Below, in pieces: positions 22,579 through 34,524 of a DNA stretch of 64,000 bases. Location of the stretch: the NCBI GenBank assembly GCA_963971425.1, contig OZ020523.1:19511105-19575104 (forward strand), given 5' to 3'. A model generated the notes under the pieces. The model was not told the origin of the DNA, did not search any database, and saw only the letters and a program-made list of their open reading frames with translations. Both the position numbers and the translations under genes were made by a program. Numbering within the stretch: the first letter of the stretch is position 1; every line of letters starts with the position of its first letter. The stretch comes from Bryoerythrophyllum caledonicum (Eukaryota; Streptophyta; Bryopsida; Pottiales; Pottiaceae).

Positions 22579-23533
22579 CCCCAAAAGGCCCTTAAAGGTT
22601 AGGGCAGCTTCCCAAGGTGTCAATTCAAACATGGAGATTTCTACTGTAGATAGACAATACTAAAAGCTTTGTGTGAGTATAGTTTTTTCCTAAATCCGAC
22701 ATTCGATGAAAAAGTTATAGGGTTTTGAATTTCAAATGGGGAGAGTGGGCACTTCGGACAACTACAAAAACTTTTGCTAGTACACTCTATCAAATGTGAG
22801 ATTTTCAACATTGGCAAGCAATATTATTTTCTTTCATATTGTCAAGAGACATTTCTTATCTTTAGAGGAAAATAGCACATTAACTCGAGTCAAACATTTT
22901 CATACATTGTCTCACTTTGTCGGTCAAGGTACCAAAAAAATTCTTCTTTTTTGCATAAAACTTAGAGATCTTTATATTTTTTTAACTTTAATCTCTCTAC
23001 TTCAAGATGTGGTGTAAACCTTCTTTATTGACCATTTGGATTCTCATTCTCAATTATATTTTGTCCACAAAAAAGTAAATTTGGATTCTTATTCTCAATT
23101 ATGTATTGTCCACAAAAAAGTAAATTGGCAATTTTTGAACCTGCACTCCTTGCACAATTGTTTTGAATATGCTACACCCCTTGTCGACCCCTAAAAATTG
23201 GTGTACAGGGCAATAACATCAAGATTAACATGATGGTAATGTTTGTAGACCTTGTGTAGTACAAAAACTTGACACCAAGTGAAGTCAAAGTCTATTGATC
23301 CACTCGACACAGAGAAGAAAATGAACTGTTTTCTCTCCTTCAAATACCATAATCTTTCAATCCATGTGGTCCAAGTTTATGAAATTTTGTGAGTACATTA
23401 CTAAAAAATTACTTATTGAGATGCTATTGTTGGACGTAGAAATAGAAGTTTTTAATTCCCTCCTTACTCATTGCACTAGAACGAGTGATTTTGAAGTGTT
23501 TTCTAGTGTGAAAATGCCTTGGGCCTTTAGGGG
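22579..23533. mobile_element. TTAA-target element, family B, inverted (955 bp)
   Basis: TTAA at 22,575-22,578 on the left; TTCA, a one-base change, at 23,534-23,537 on the right. The interior is the reverse complement of 9,835-10,772 (for example 'gacaccaagtgaagtcaaag'). It contains a local 46-bp tandem duplication near 23,036-23,125. Confidence 0.75.
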
Positions 23534-23619
23534 TTCACAAGCTGTAAAATCAATACTCCACTCTTTTTATGGAAAAACCTTTGGCCTTGAGCTGTAAGTA
23601 AAATTTGTACCTATAGTAC

Positions 23620-23832
23620 ATTGAATTTGATGTTTAGTGTAGTGGTACTTTATGATTTGAAAATGCTATAACTTTTTACTTTGGATGAAGATTTTCACTG
23701 AGAGTACAACTATCTATACTACTCGAAGAGGGTGATCATTGTCGGCATGGGTGGTAAAGAAATCCATCGAGAGTAAAAATGTATAGCAAATGTAAATCAT
23801 AAAGTGTGCCTACACTAAACATCAAATTTAGA
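23620..23832. mobile_element. CACTA-motif MITE, family I copy
   Basis: Inverted arms 'tttgatgtttagtgtagtgg' (left) and 'cctacactaaacatcaaattt' (right), with 'ctataactttttactttgg' near one end as in the copies at 35,722 and 45,080. 'ACTACACTAAA' termini resemble CACTA-class or related MITEs. Target duplication not resolved. Confidence 0.6.
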
Positions 23833-23904
23833 GTACCGTACGCATCGGTCTGGTTCGGACACCCCTTGTACAAACCAATTATTGTTTTTTAACATAGTGG
23901 TTTG

Positions 23905-23995
23905 CACACAATGGGTATCACCTAGGTATTACATGAGTATTTCCTAGATATTACAAGGATATGACCTTGACATTACCTGGGTATCACCTTAGACA
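23905..23995. repeat. short imperfect tandem repeat
   Basis: 'gggtatcacctaggtattac' recurs in imperfect form three to four times at about 23-bp spacing. No coding content. Confidence 0.55.
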
Positions 23996-24145
23996 AATAT
24001 TTTACATTTTCCAAATTTTTTGGACACCCCCCATTTTGAATTAATTATGTACAAACCCGACCAATGCGTAGGGTAGTAGGCATTATATTTGAAATAAATA
24101 AATCTCACAATTTGGGTAAAAAATTAATCTCGATTCATGGTTTAA

Positions 24146-24371
24146 CCCTTAAACACTACAAGGTGCCACTGGAGGCAACAATATTCTACATGTATGTTGT
24201 CGTAATTGAACATGATGAGGTTCACGTATTGAAATGACCTCCAAATAAAAGACGTTGGTTGAAGAATCTTCAATTCAAAGTTGCAAGTCTTGCTAAACTT
24301 TAATACATTAGTTGTATTCTATAGAGTAAGATACGTTCGTGTATATACAGTTCCCAACTAACATTTCAGGG
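24146..24371. mobile_element. TTAA-target MITE, family C copy 2 (226 bp)
   Basis: Between TTAA at 24,142-24,145 and 24,372-24,375. Ends CCCTTAAACACTACAAGG and ...CATTTCAGGG. It sits head to tail with the next copy, sharing the TTAA between them. Confidence 0.8.
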
Positions 24372-24375
24372 TTAA

Positions 24376-24588
24376 ACATTAGAAGGTTCCACTCGTAGCC
24401 ACAAATCTCTATATGTATGATGTTGTAATTGAACATGATAAGGTTCTCATACTAAAATGACCTCCAAATGAAAGATGTTAGTCGAAGAATCTTCAATCCA
24501 TAGGTGTAAGTCTTGCTAAACTTTATTACATTTTTGGTATTCTATGGAGTAAAATACGTCCCTGTATATACAATCCCCAACTGACATC
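24376..24588. mobile_element. TTAA-target MITE, family C copy 3 (right end worn)
   Basis: Directly follows copy 2 after a single shared TTAA and is colinear with it to 'ccccaactgacatct'. The right terminus is lost. The next 150 bp to TTAA at 24,737-24,740 ('gcttttaggggttaa') looks like the right end of a B-type element. Confidence 0.7.
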
Positions 24589-25110
24589 TTGTATTGTAAG
24601 TTCATATACATGTCTATTTTAAGCCTGTACGGTTAAAAGTCTAAAATTATACTTTAATGTTAGATTTCGTTGCCACTTATTGATGATGGCAGTTTTTTAG
24701 TGTTTCATGAGGGAAAATGCCTTGGGCTTTTAGGGGTTAAAGGTGAGGTTTGATGGAGGAATAAGCTGGGTAATAATGTGTTACTTTATTTTGAAATGAA
24801 GAAGAAGCTCACAATTAAGTTGTGAGTCAATGGTGTTGACACTGTGTGCAGAATAATATCCTATTCACAGCCTGTTATGAGTATAATTCTGGGAAAACTA
24901 CAAAAACCATTAATTCTAGTTAGAGCACGTATTTACAGCTATTGCAGTTAACCGAAGTTTCTATCATTAAAATAACAATGCCTGATGCCTCTGCAGCGGC
25001 AAGAAAAATAAGTGCCCAGTTTTTTCACAACATTCATTTAAGAATCAACATTAGAATCAATTAGAAAGTCATTGGAATCATCTATACTTGCAGATTACAT
25101 CTCTTTACTA

Positions 25111-25462
25111 AGGTAAGGCCCCCTAAACCGACAAGTTAAGGAATGAGCATATATGGAGAGAGGAGATAATAATACTATTATTTTTCAGTGATAGCCAATA
25201 GAATTGCAATTCCAACCCAAGTGATTTCATATTTTTTGGATGAAAACTAAATTAGATATGAGTTTTCAAAATGTGCAGCCATGTTCAGTGGGTGGCGAGC
25301 AGTAGGTACCCCCATAACCAACGACCAAAAGTAAGGGTCTTGACTAATAGCAAACCTCCACTTGGAGCTGAGTTGGTGGTAATGGGATGGAAGAGAGTTG
25401 GATGTACCCCAATTTTATAGGCGTTGGCTATGGATTTTTGTTGGTTATGGGGGGGCTTACCT
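25111..25462 (-). mobile_element. TA-target MITE, family D copy 2 (352 bp)
   Basis: Flanked by TA at 25,109-25,110 and 25,463-25,464. Inverted ends AGGTAAGGCCCCC / GGGGGGGCTTACCT. Near-full-length reverse match to 4,245-4,598, one of the most similar repeat pairs in the window, so probably a fairly recent family. Confidence 0.82.
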
Positions 25463-25469
25463 TATGTCT

Positions 25470-27280
25470 TGGGTTTTGACTTCACATGGTATCACTTTTT
25501 ATTTTATTATTATTATTATGTAGAGAGCATCACTCTCCGAAATTAGGGTATGTTAAAAAAAATGACACTTAGGCCCCCTTTCCACAAAGAGATTGATTGG
25601 ACTTTGTGTTCAAGGTAGAGTAGTGGCTAGTATGTGATGATTCACACCACAAAGAAGTGGTAACAATCTATCTTACATGGCATCCTACTTGGCAAGTGAG
25701 TTATCTATAATGGTAGAAAGGTGGTAGAGTGTTGATAAAGGCACTCTCCTTAATTTTGGTGTATGCCATGAATAGTTAAAAAAACTAGGTACAAAATATG
25801 TAGTGGTAAAGATATGGACAAACTAAACTACTCCACTACAACAGTAAGTGAAGGAGGGCACCAAAATCTCACTTGTTGGCATTGGGTGAAGGAGGGCACC
25901 GAATCTCACCCACTCTATAATTCAATTATGGGCTCTGGTGGTTTTTGGGCTATTAAATTCTACATCAATTCCAAATCTTTGTGAATAAATATGAAAAATA
26001 TTTGTTGAGTTTCATTCCTAATTCCGCATCTTTCTATGTAAATGTTTTTGACATACAATGTCATTTGAGTCCCCAACTGGCTTACCCGATCGGAATTGGG
26101 TGCCTCTACCTCGGTGCGTTGTTAGTGCTCACAACCCACCTCTTGTTGTGAAAGGGGCATTATTGTTCACGTTCTTAAGGTGTTCATAAAAAGAGATATA
26201 TACACAAGTTTATTGCCCCGTTTATCTTGTTATAAAATTGCATGTAGATCCGTGCTTACTTGATGAACTTAAATGCAATTGATTTCAAATGGCAAATTTG
26301 AGATAGTACATGGGAGATCTGGGAAGATAAGTCATTAAATTCATGAGAACTTTCAGGTGGTAGGTCTTGAAACTGTAACTTATTTAGGTGCCTCTTTCTT
26401 GGGGAGTTAGTTGTCACAACTGTAGTTGGAACCTAGCAATTATAGAGCATAATCCAGCTCCCACGCCTTATTTTACACCCCTCTATTGTACTTTCTTCAT
26501 GTTGTTGAGTCAAGCTAGCGCCGGGTTTAGGTACAGTAACGGGTTTGAGTACGCATCCACACCCTTCCTCAAATCCTCCCCCAAGTATATTAAAAGAAAA
26601 AAACGGTTCCAAAAACTCTATCAGCAAAAGGAAACTGATCAAAGTCCTGGTAAGTAATGATATAGTATAAAGGTGAAAAGTGATAACAGGAAAAAAAAAA
26701 AAAAGGAAAAAATATTACCCTTCCTCAGATTTCCCCCCCCAAAGAAACCAGGAAAAGAACGGTTCCAAAACTCCTATCAGAAAAGGGAACCACAAGTGTT
26801 CTGGTAACAAGACCAAGAAAAGTAACCATAAAGTTAAAAAGCAAAAGCAAAAACGGAGAAAAGAAGAACGAAAAGACTGCAATTGGACCTCTTAAAATGT
26901 TAATGGTTGGGAGCAGAAAAAAGCATAACACATATTGAACATAGCACCTATCAAGTTTTCAACCAATTTTTTTAGCCAATTTCCATCCGACAGTTTCATC
27001 TATCATGATAGATTTCATCTAAAATAGTCACTCTATATCCTAAAATGTGTTTTACCCGATTAGTCTTACTACCCTGCATTATGTTTTACTACCCTTGCTC
27101 CTATCTACTACCCCATCATTTCTCTGATTTTACCAACTTTAACACTTGTAGAGGTGGAATTAACAAAGGAGGGAGCGAAAAATGTTATAACACTTACCAT
27201 ACAACATTTAATAGTGTAAATTTTTAGGGAGCAAGATTTTCCATAACATTCATCAAATTATAGAGGTAACATTTAATGAG
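25470..27280. other. AT-rich intergenic stretch, no gene seen
   Basis: Only short frames without recognisable homology. 26,680-26,900 is A/G-rich low-complexity sequence. A weak repeat of 'aaggagggcaccRaatctcac' lies near 25,852-25,910. Confidence 0.4.
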
Positions 27281-27284
27281 GGCC

Positions 27285-27472
27285 GAATCTACACCGTTCT
27301 CTAAATATCATGTGGAGCAAGTTTCTGCATTAATTGGAAAGTTACATCCAATCGGCAACTGACATACACTTGCTTACAAACAATGATCTAACCAGACTTT
27401 AATGCAAATTGGTGTGGGTGATCCACATCAATTATGAACCCACACTAATTTAGTGAAAGGTGTAGTAACTCA
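27285..27472. repeat. dispersed repeat, family L copy 1
   Basis: Shares 'aattRgaaagttacat', 'aactgacaWacacttgc' and 'gtgRgtgatc' with 28,056-28,268 in the same order. Probably a MITE with 'gtagtaac' at one end. Confidence 0.55.
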
Positions 27473-27500
27473 CATTCTTCAAGATCTCCTTATTCACCTT

Positions 27501-27740
27501 GGTCGAGTGTGGGTCGGGCGCCAGGCTTAGATGGGACCATTTTTCTGGCCCTGCCGGATTTAGGGTTCTAGAGGTTTTTTTTGGTTTTTTTTTAACAAAA
27601 TTGGGGCTTCTGGCTCCAAATTACCCTCGGTGGGCCCCCTTAGGATCTAATAGGGCCCCCCTTCAACATAAAAATAGGGGCCGGATTTGTCCCTCACTCC
27701 CCTACCCTTCCAAGCCTGAGGCTTGGTGCAACGCTCGACC
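27501..27740. mobile_element. MULE-like foldback element (about 240 bp)
   Basis: Inverted ends GGTCGAGTGT / ACGCTCGACC. The interior ('tttttctggccc', 'aaaaataggggcc') is shared with the 17.9 and 61.7-62.4 kb elements. Target duplication not visible. Confidence 0.6.
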
Positions 27741-27784
27741 GGGGTATTTAGGCAAGTCCCATTCTTTGTCACATCCCGAAGATT

Positions 27785-28460
27785 GAGAAAACATAACAAA
27801 AAAGCAAAAGGAAAAAGTGAAAGCTGAGAAAGGAAGAGACTACATTAGTAACTTACCATCATGAACACCAATAAAAAGTAATGAGAAAGTGAAAAGTGAA
27901 AACAGAGAAAGGAAGAAAGATTGCCCCAATTATATCAGGAAAAAAAACCCTACCAGAAAAATGGAACTGATAGATATCCTGGTAACAGAACCGAGAAAAA
28001 GTATTGAGAAAGTAAAAAGGTAAACAACGAAAGGAAGAAAGGCGGGACTAGTAACTTACTACACCATTTCGTGAATATAGTGTAGACCAGACTATTTGAA
28101 ATTTCCTACACTAATTGAAAGTTTACATGCAATTGTTGACTGACAAACACTTGCCTGAGAACAAATACCCAATCAGAACTTGGCATGCACATGCTTTGAT
28201 GGAAATTAGTGTGAGTGATCTACACCAATAATCCCTCTACACTATATTCAGTGTTTAGTGTAGTAACCGACAAGCTTGGTCGTCACCATCAAGTCAGAAA
28301 AAGGTAAAAGTGAAAGCTGAGAAAGGAAGAGATTACATTAGTAACTTACCATCATGAAAACCGAGAAAAAGTAATGAGAAAGTGAAAAGGTGAGGAAGAG
28401 AGGCGGGATTAGTAACTTACTAGAAACTGACAAGCTTGGTCGTCACAATCAAGTCGCGCA
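27785..28460. repeat. duplicated A/G-rich block upstream of the NPH3 gene
   Basis: 'gtgaaagctgagaaaggaag' plus 'ctacattagtaacttaccat' occurs near 27,815 and again near 28,310 as 'gattacattag'. 'gacaagcttggtcgtcac' occurs near 28,269 and 28,430. A second family L copy lies between them (28,056-28,268). The block ends about 270 bp before the NPH3 start codon. Confidence 0.65.
28056..28268. mobile_element. MITE, family L copy 2
   Basis: Ends 'ttactacaccatttcgtg' and 'cagtgtttagtgtagtaa' form imperfect inverted arms, with 'gaatatagtgtaga' and its complement inside. Target duplication unclear. Confidence 0.5.
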
Positions 28461-28546
28461 CGCAATGAAACAAGTTTCTTAAGCGTTTCTTCGTCGCGCT
28501 TTGTGTGCAGACGAGGATTCAAAGTTGATGATTCCAAGTTGCAGCC

Positions 28547-28549
28547 GCA

Positions 28550-28581
<32 letters not shown>

Positions 28582-28606
28582 TGATGGCGATGATGGCGAT
28601 GGTTCA
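28547..28606. repeat. GAC/GAT microsatellite
   Basis: A run of 'gacgacgacgac' grading into 'gatgatggcgatgatggc', about 125 bp before the NPH3 start codon, probably in its 5' UTR or promoter. Confidence 0.85.
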
Positions 28607-28729
28607 ATGCGGTTACTGGAAGGGAGAAGGAGAGGCTCAAGTGCCGGTTACTTGTCTCCTCCTCGCCTGTTTTTAATGCGCGTGGCATTTAATGCGGTCC
28701 TCGTGATGGAGTGATAGGGGATTAGGAGG

Positions 28730-31113
28730 ATGCATCAGGGGGAGAGGGAGGAGGGAGTGGCGGAGGGGAAGATGGCGAAGAAGGAAGGCGGGGGGTTTAG
28801 CACATGGCTGCAGCGCGTGCGGCGCTCCGGGGAGTACTCGGACGTGACGGTGCGGGTGGAGGGGGAGGAGTTCCGGCTGCACCTGCTGCCGCTGCTCAAT
28901 GCGAGCTCGTACTTCCGGAACATGACCGGCAACCCGCACTGGTCGTCCGGGTGGAGCTCCAGTGCGGGCCAGGGCGGGAGCCGCGTCGTGTCGTTGCCGG
29001 ACTTGCCAGGTGCGTCACCTAGGGTTTCAGGGAGAGGTTGCGGTAAGAGGCGAGCGCGCGGTGAGCGGAGGATGAGCGCATTGTCTCTGTGAGGGGAGGG
29101 TGAGCGCAAGAGATCGAGAACTGAGTTTCGTAAAGACGAGAGAACGAGCGCATAGTTTCGGAGAAGACAATGTGCGGAAAATGAGATCGACAGCAGAGTT
29201 TCGGAGAGAGGAGAGATTGAACGCAAGAGTTCAGAACCGAGTTCTGGAAAGAGGAGAGAACGAGCGCATGGTTTCGGAGAAGAGAATGTGCGCTAGATGA
29301 GATCGACAGCAGAGTTTTGGAGAGAGGAGAGATTGAGCGCAAAGTTGAGAGAGAGAGAGAGAGGAGGATGATTGAGCGCAAGGTTGGGAGAGGAGAGTGA
29401 TTGCAAAGCTATGGAGAGTGGAGAGATGGAGCAAGTTTCGGAGAGGGGAGGGCATTCAGTGCGAGGTTTTTGAGAGAGCAGACACTGAGCACATTGTTTT
29501 GGAGGACACATTGTGCTTACACGGCTTTGGTATTGCTGTAGGGGGAGCGGAGGGGTTTTCCGGCGCGGTGGACTACTGTTACTTGATAAAGCCGGCGTAC
29601 AGCGTGCACAATGTGGCGCTGATCCGTGCGGCGGCGGAGTATCTCGGGATGAGCGACGTCCTTGAGAGCACGAAGAAGTTCCTGTACACGAACGTTTTCG
29701 CGCACTGGCGCGCGAGCGTGGGGTTTCTGGCGCAGTACCGGCCCCTGGGCAGCACGGTGGACGAGTACATTGAGACGCGGTGCCTCAAGGTGTTGGTAGC
29801 AGCGCTGGCGCGCGCGTTCGGCGAGACGAAGCACCTGTCGGCGCCGATGCCGCTCTCGACCGTGAACCTTCAAAGTTTGCCGTGCCAGGCGCTGTCTGAG
29901 ATTCTGGTGCGCGCGGCATCTCTACCCGACACGTTCGCCGCGGAGGCACTGGACGCCCTCGTGGAGGCGGACGTGAACTTGAACGCCAAGTGCCGGCAGG
30001 GACGCAACGTGCGCAGCTGGCTGGACAGCGTGGTGGATGACGAGTGCGCGTCCGATCGCGCGCGCTGCTGGATCGTGCTGTGCCTCGCGCGCATGCTCAC
30101 GCGCGCCGCGCCCGACTCGCGCCCTTGGCTGGAGCTCTCCTCGCAGTACTGGTGCAGCCTGCTGGAGCATCTGGACCGCCTCTCGGCGCTTCTGGATGAC
30201 GACGAGGACATGCAGGAGAAGCTGGTCGACGTGAAGCGCGTCGTGGAGCGCCGCGTCGGGGTCGGCCTCGACGAGCTCGACGAGTACCTGCACGAGTACA
30301 AGTTCGCGCCTGAAACCCTAATGGCGGTCGTAGGGTTTTACGTCGATGAGGCTCGGCCGGATCCCAACGATGGCTCGTTCGAGGAGATCGTGCGCGATGT
30401 GGATCGCTTCCTGTGGTCTTATGCCGAGGCAGGATCCATTTGTCCTGAAACGTTCGTCGCGCTTGTCAAGGTATGTAGAGATGCGCAAGCGTTTGTTGAT
30501 GAGAGATGCAATGGTTTGGTGATGTGTGAGATGCAAGGGTATGGTATGGATGTGAGATGTTTTGTTTTTTTTCTAGCAGGCGTTTCCGAGTTCGTCCCGG
30601 CAGTCGCATGATACGATATTCCGGGCGGTGGAGAAGCTGTTGACGACTCGGGAGGAGATTACGGCGGACGAGAAGCAGGGACTGTGGCGGCTGGTGGACC
30701 ACGGGAAGCTGAGTCCGGCGGTGAGCGAGAAGGCGCTCAGCAATGCGGGATACCTGAGCCAGCCGCACATCCTGGAGATGGTGCTGCAGAAGCACAGCGA
30801 GGATCTGGCCAAGGTGCCGGACTCGGAGGGGCAGAACATGCGCCACATCATGCAGAAGGTGATCAACGCCAGCTTGAAGCTGCTGGAGGAGAATTCGCGG
30901 CGGTCGCAGGAGATCGAGGAGCTGCAGCAGAAGTACTCCGCGCTCACGGGCGGGAAAGCATGCGGTTTGGAGGACAGCTATGATAACAGCCCTAGCCCGT
31001 GTTGGAGGCCCAGTTTGACCATCACCAATCGCACCCGGAGCGAGACCGAGGGATCTGAGTACTCTGAGACGCCGTCGTTGGCCACTATGAGCTCCATAGG
31101 TGCGCATCATTAG
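28730..31113 (+). CDS. BTB/POZ and NPH3 domain protein
   Basis: NPH3-family proteins serve as substrate adaptors for CUL3 ubiquitin ligases; several act in phototropin or auxin-transport signalling. Exons 28,730-29,009, 29,542-30,470 and 30,580-31,113 give 580 residues; the first junction falls inside a Gly codon, the second in phase 0. Domains: BTB about residues 24-135 (YSDVTVRVEGEEFRLH, then LPLLNASSYFRNM); NPH3 about 180-480, with the conserved block SRQSHDTIFRAVEKLL...LWRLVDHGKLS; a coiled-coil-like Leu/Glu stretch near 505-530 (LKLLEENSRRSQEIEEL); a Ser/Thr-rich tail. The start at 28,730 and the Met 14 codons later are both possible. The last exon could instead splice at 31,099 to 31,658 and end at 31,698, replacing GAHH with EPRLNLRDIYSLD. 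Exons are strongly GC-rich. The specific subfamily cannot be named. Confidence 0.9.
29110..29341 (+). repeat. tandem duplication (~116 bp x 2) in NPH3 intron 1
   Basis: Two adjacent purine-rich units share 'gagagaacgagcgcat', 'tgagatcgacagcagagttt' and 'ggagagaggagagattga' in the same order, about 116 bp apart. More worn fragments continue to about 29,480. The intron spans 29,010-29,541, so this occupies nearly half of it. Confidence 0.8.
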
Positions 31114-31337
31114 CCTTGAGCCTCCTGTTGTTTTTTTTCCTTTTTAGTAGTTTCAGGGTCTCTCAAACAAGCACATGACCACTCCCTTTGGCATTGCAAG
31201 ACCATTCATCACATCCGCATGTGATGTAGTTGTACCATACAGCAGGCTTTGGCGGCCTTGCTACAATTTTTGTAAGTTAAAATCATTCCGAAAGGTATTT
31301 CAGCCAATAGAGTTACTTGTAAAGTCACCCAAAGTTT

Positions 31338-31569
31338 CAAGAAGATACCCCCTCTTTTGACTACTCTTTCCTCACTCTAAATAATAACCAGGTGGTGAAG
31401 AGCTTGATGGTCTCCTAACTTAAGTCAAAGTGGTTTTGACCATCTTTGGAAGTGGAGAGAGTTTGCATGATATACCTTGAATATTAGTTCCTTTTAGCTA
31501 ATTTTAGATCATCTGAGAACTGCGTAGAAGTGATTTTATTTCCAAAAAAACCAGAAAGGGGATATACTA
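31338..31569. mobile_element. small MITE at the 3' end of the NPH3 gene (family M copy 3)
   Basis: Starts 'caagaagataccccctc' and ends 'agaaaggggatatac'; colinear with 13,962-14,206 ('ctttcctcactct', 'gaagagcttgRtggtct'). It lies in the 3' UTR or, if the alternative last exon is used, in intron 3. Confidence 0.55.
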
Positions 31570-31699
31570 ATCTAGAATTTTCAGATTTCTGGCAATCTGT
31601 TAAATGTGTGGCTTCTGTGATCCACGAGAGTTTTCTAATCATTCATCTGGTGTGCAGAGCCCCGACTGAATTTGCGAGACATCTACTCGCTTGATTGAA

Positions 31700-34520
31700 T
31701 TCGGTGACAGCTTCGATGAAGAATCGAGCAGAAAGTACATACTGTATGTACAATCTACTTGTTGGGACACCATCCTCCGCGTCCAACCTGGCGGCCGTCA
31801 GTTTCAGGATCCTGCCAACAAGAGATAGATACTGCCTCATTTGCAAGTGCGCACCCAATTGTGGATCTAAAGACAGTTTCTAGACCCTTGGGAGCTTGCG
31901 TACCGGAGTAGGCCCATCACCTCAGGTTGCGCTTTGGCAATGAGCCATGAAGCCCAGACAGGGATGCAGGCAGGAGGCAGGCGAGAGAATGGTTAAGCTT
32001 CCAAATGGCACATCTCTTCTGCGCTCGAAGGATAACGCTTGGATTAGAATATTGAGTGCACCAGAATCGTCACGCATATTTCACCAAAATCTACTGTGCA
32101 GGTATATATCATGACAGAGCTGCTGATACAAACACATACACGGGTTAGCTTCTGTCGCGGTTTGTGGTTTTCTCTGTACACCCGGATTTCCCTTGTTAGT
32201 GTGTCAGATAACAGCAGTTGGTCATCACCCAGGAGGAGCTGCCGCAGATACTCAACTTCAATCCCAGGTTCGTTCTCACTAAGCAAGAAAGCTCAATTTG
32301 AGATGGCTATTTTGGCGGTTGCATGCAAACCTTTCTAAGTGCAGTTCTATCATTTTAAGCATTTTGATGTAATTTTTGTAGTCTATATAGGTTCATCGTG
32401 TGGATGCTCAAGGACGTGTCAAATACATCAACAGGAAGAAAATTATAAACTAGCCTAAGAGAGATAGCATTGTGAAAACCGTCAATAGAACAAATTCAGC
32501 CATTGAGGTGCATCAAATGAGGATCTTCTAGGCTTACATACCCTGTGCCGTTTCTGTGACAGATAAATATTTGCAAGAACTCAGAACAGATAGGAGATGT
32601 GGGGACGACAACATCTCGCCTGCCAGAGCGCTCCCATCCGATTCTTAGAAATGCTGTAATTGGTAGATTAGGATTGGTAATCACCAGACCTTCCTGTTTC
32701 ATTGTGGTGTGCAGGAGCACAACTGTTTCCAACAAGAGTAGGTCTGCCCCCTTTCTTGCCCGGAGAGACACTGACATGAGCACCTCGTCCCTTCCCACCT
32801 GCATGTGGCGTAGGAACAGGTCTGTACAATATGGTAGGGTCCAAAGTAGATATCGGGCTTCTGTATACTTCATTTTTCCCCTATTTTCATTTCGCAAATA
32901 AAAGTGTCCGTGTCTGAGAGCATCCCGAGATGGTAGTCATGCTCATACGCGCATGTGTCGCTGCTCTAAAAGCTCTAGATCATCTGCAGCTGCAGCTAAT
33001 TTTGGAGGCACGGAATTCAGCGCAGGAACTACATCATTCTTTTTCAGGTGAGTTCTCTTCATTGCAGTTTCCTATGCCCTTGAAATGTGAAAGTGTAGTG
33101 TGTTTTGAACCCATTTTGAACTGAATACTCTAATTTACTAAGTCAATGCTTTAATCGAGGTGCACATGATATGCTAAATCATGAAATTTTACCACATTAC
33201 CTAACTTTTGAAGTCTATGACCATCTGATCATCTTCAACCACAGTTATCTTTATTCTACTTTCATATCAACTCCATCACAACCCACTTTATGATATTTTT
33301 CATTGCATATTGTTTTGTATTTAACTTTTCATGTATTTCACTTGCTTTGAGATGTTGGAAAGGAATTATTTTTGGCATATTTAGATGTAGAGGTTTGATG
33401 TGCATTTTGAAAGAAGGAAATAGCCTGATGTTTTTTATTTGACCACAAACATGACATTTCATTTTTAAACAAGATTCCTATTCTAGTTAGCATTGATAAA
33501 TGTGCTTTGGTTATTCGGACATAACCATTTTATTTTACTTTTAACTAAAAAAAACTTCACTTTTAAACTTAGCTTATTGTATAATAATAATTTTACTTCA
33601 TAATTTTCTTTTGATGAAAGTAAAAGGACTGGAGGCATATAATGTATATAAGATGATATGTATCTTCTAATTGACATATCCACATTATTATCACAAGAAG
33701 CCGAAATATATTTTTCTCGTTTACATTTTGATTTATTATGTATGATGTCACATAATTTGGATCCACTTGTCAAATCTACTTTACAATTTATAATACTAGT
33801 TTGATCAGAAGAGACATTTTCATATGAATCTTTGAAAGCAAAATAATTAGATTATTTATAGACTATTTTCTACCATCTTGTGGTAAGATGGATACCATTT
33901 TGGTCATTTTAGGAGGTGCATTATTCACTACAATATTCCTTCTAATAGAATCTTTATATATTCCACTGGAATCTTTACCTATTCCAGTGGGGTTGAAGTT
34001 TGGTTTTTTAAAAAGTATTTTTATCATATATATAATAGTCGAATTACTGGTAGATATTGATATTGACATAGATATATTAATAGAATTATCAACAATCTTC
34101 TATCAATATTGTTTTAAATTATATAAATTTATCCTTTGGTTTTGATGTCATTCATTCTTTCAAGTTGTATAGTATGTATTATAATAAATTTGACATGCCT
34201 TTATGTAGACTCCATTAGTATCATATTAACCTAGTATTTTTCATAATAAAATTAACATGCCTTTATATATACTCCATTATTATCATATTAATTCCTTTAG
34301 TGTTTTGACATTTTAGCACTAAACTAGCAATTGGCGCTTGTTTTGCAACGCAATAGTCCAACCATTTTAATGTAGTTTTTATGTTACAAACTATAAAAAA
34401 TGAATTAAAAAAATTGATTCACTGCACGGTTGACTGCACGATTGATTTCAGCGTTGCTATAGTTCACTGTACGGTTCATTGCGTGGTTCACTGCGTAGAT
34501 TATGATTTTAGTAGTATAAT
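31700..34520. other. no gene recognised; AT-rich from 33,120
   Basis: 31.7-33.0 kb has ordinary base composition and frames on both strands (for example 32,496-32,897 on minus, 32,599-32,901 on plus), but none resembles a family; part may be the 3' UTR of the NPH3 gene. 33.1-34.5 kb is very AT-rich, with a local reiteration of 'ttcactgcacggtt'-like words near 34,418-34,500. Confidence 0.4.
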
Positions 34521-34524
34521 AATT

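Noticed and set aside
30466..31110. 214-codon minus-strand frame over the NPH3 last exon
   Set aside because: Shadow; the plus strand has the NPH3 signature block and coiled coil.
32496..32901. Overlapping frames of 133 and 100 codons on opposite strands
   Set aside because: Neither resembles a known protein; overlapping on both strands suggests chance openness.
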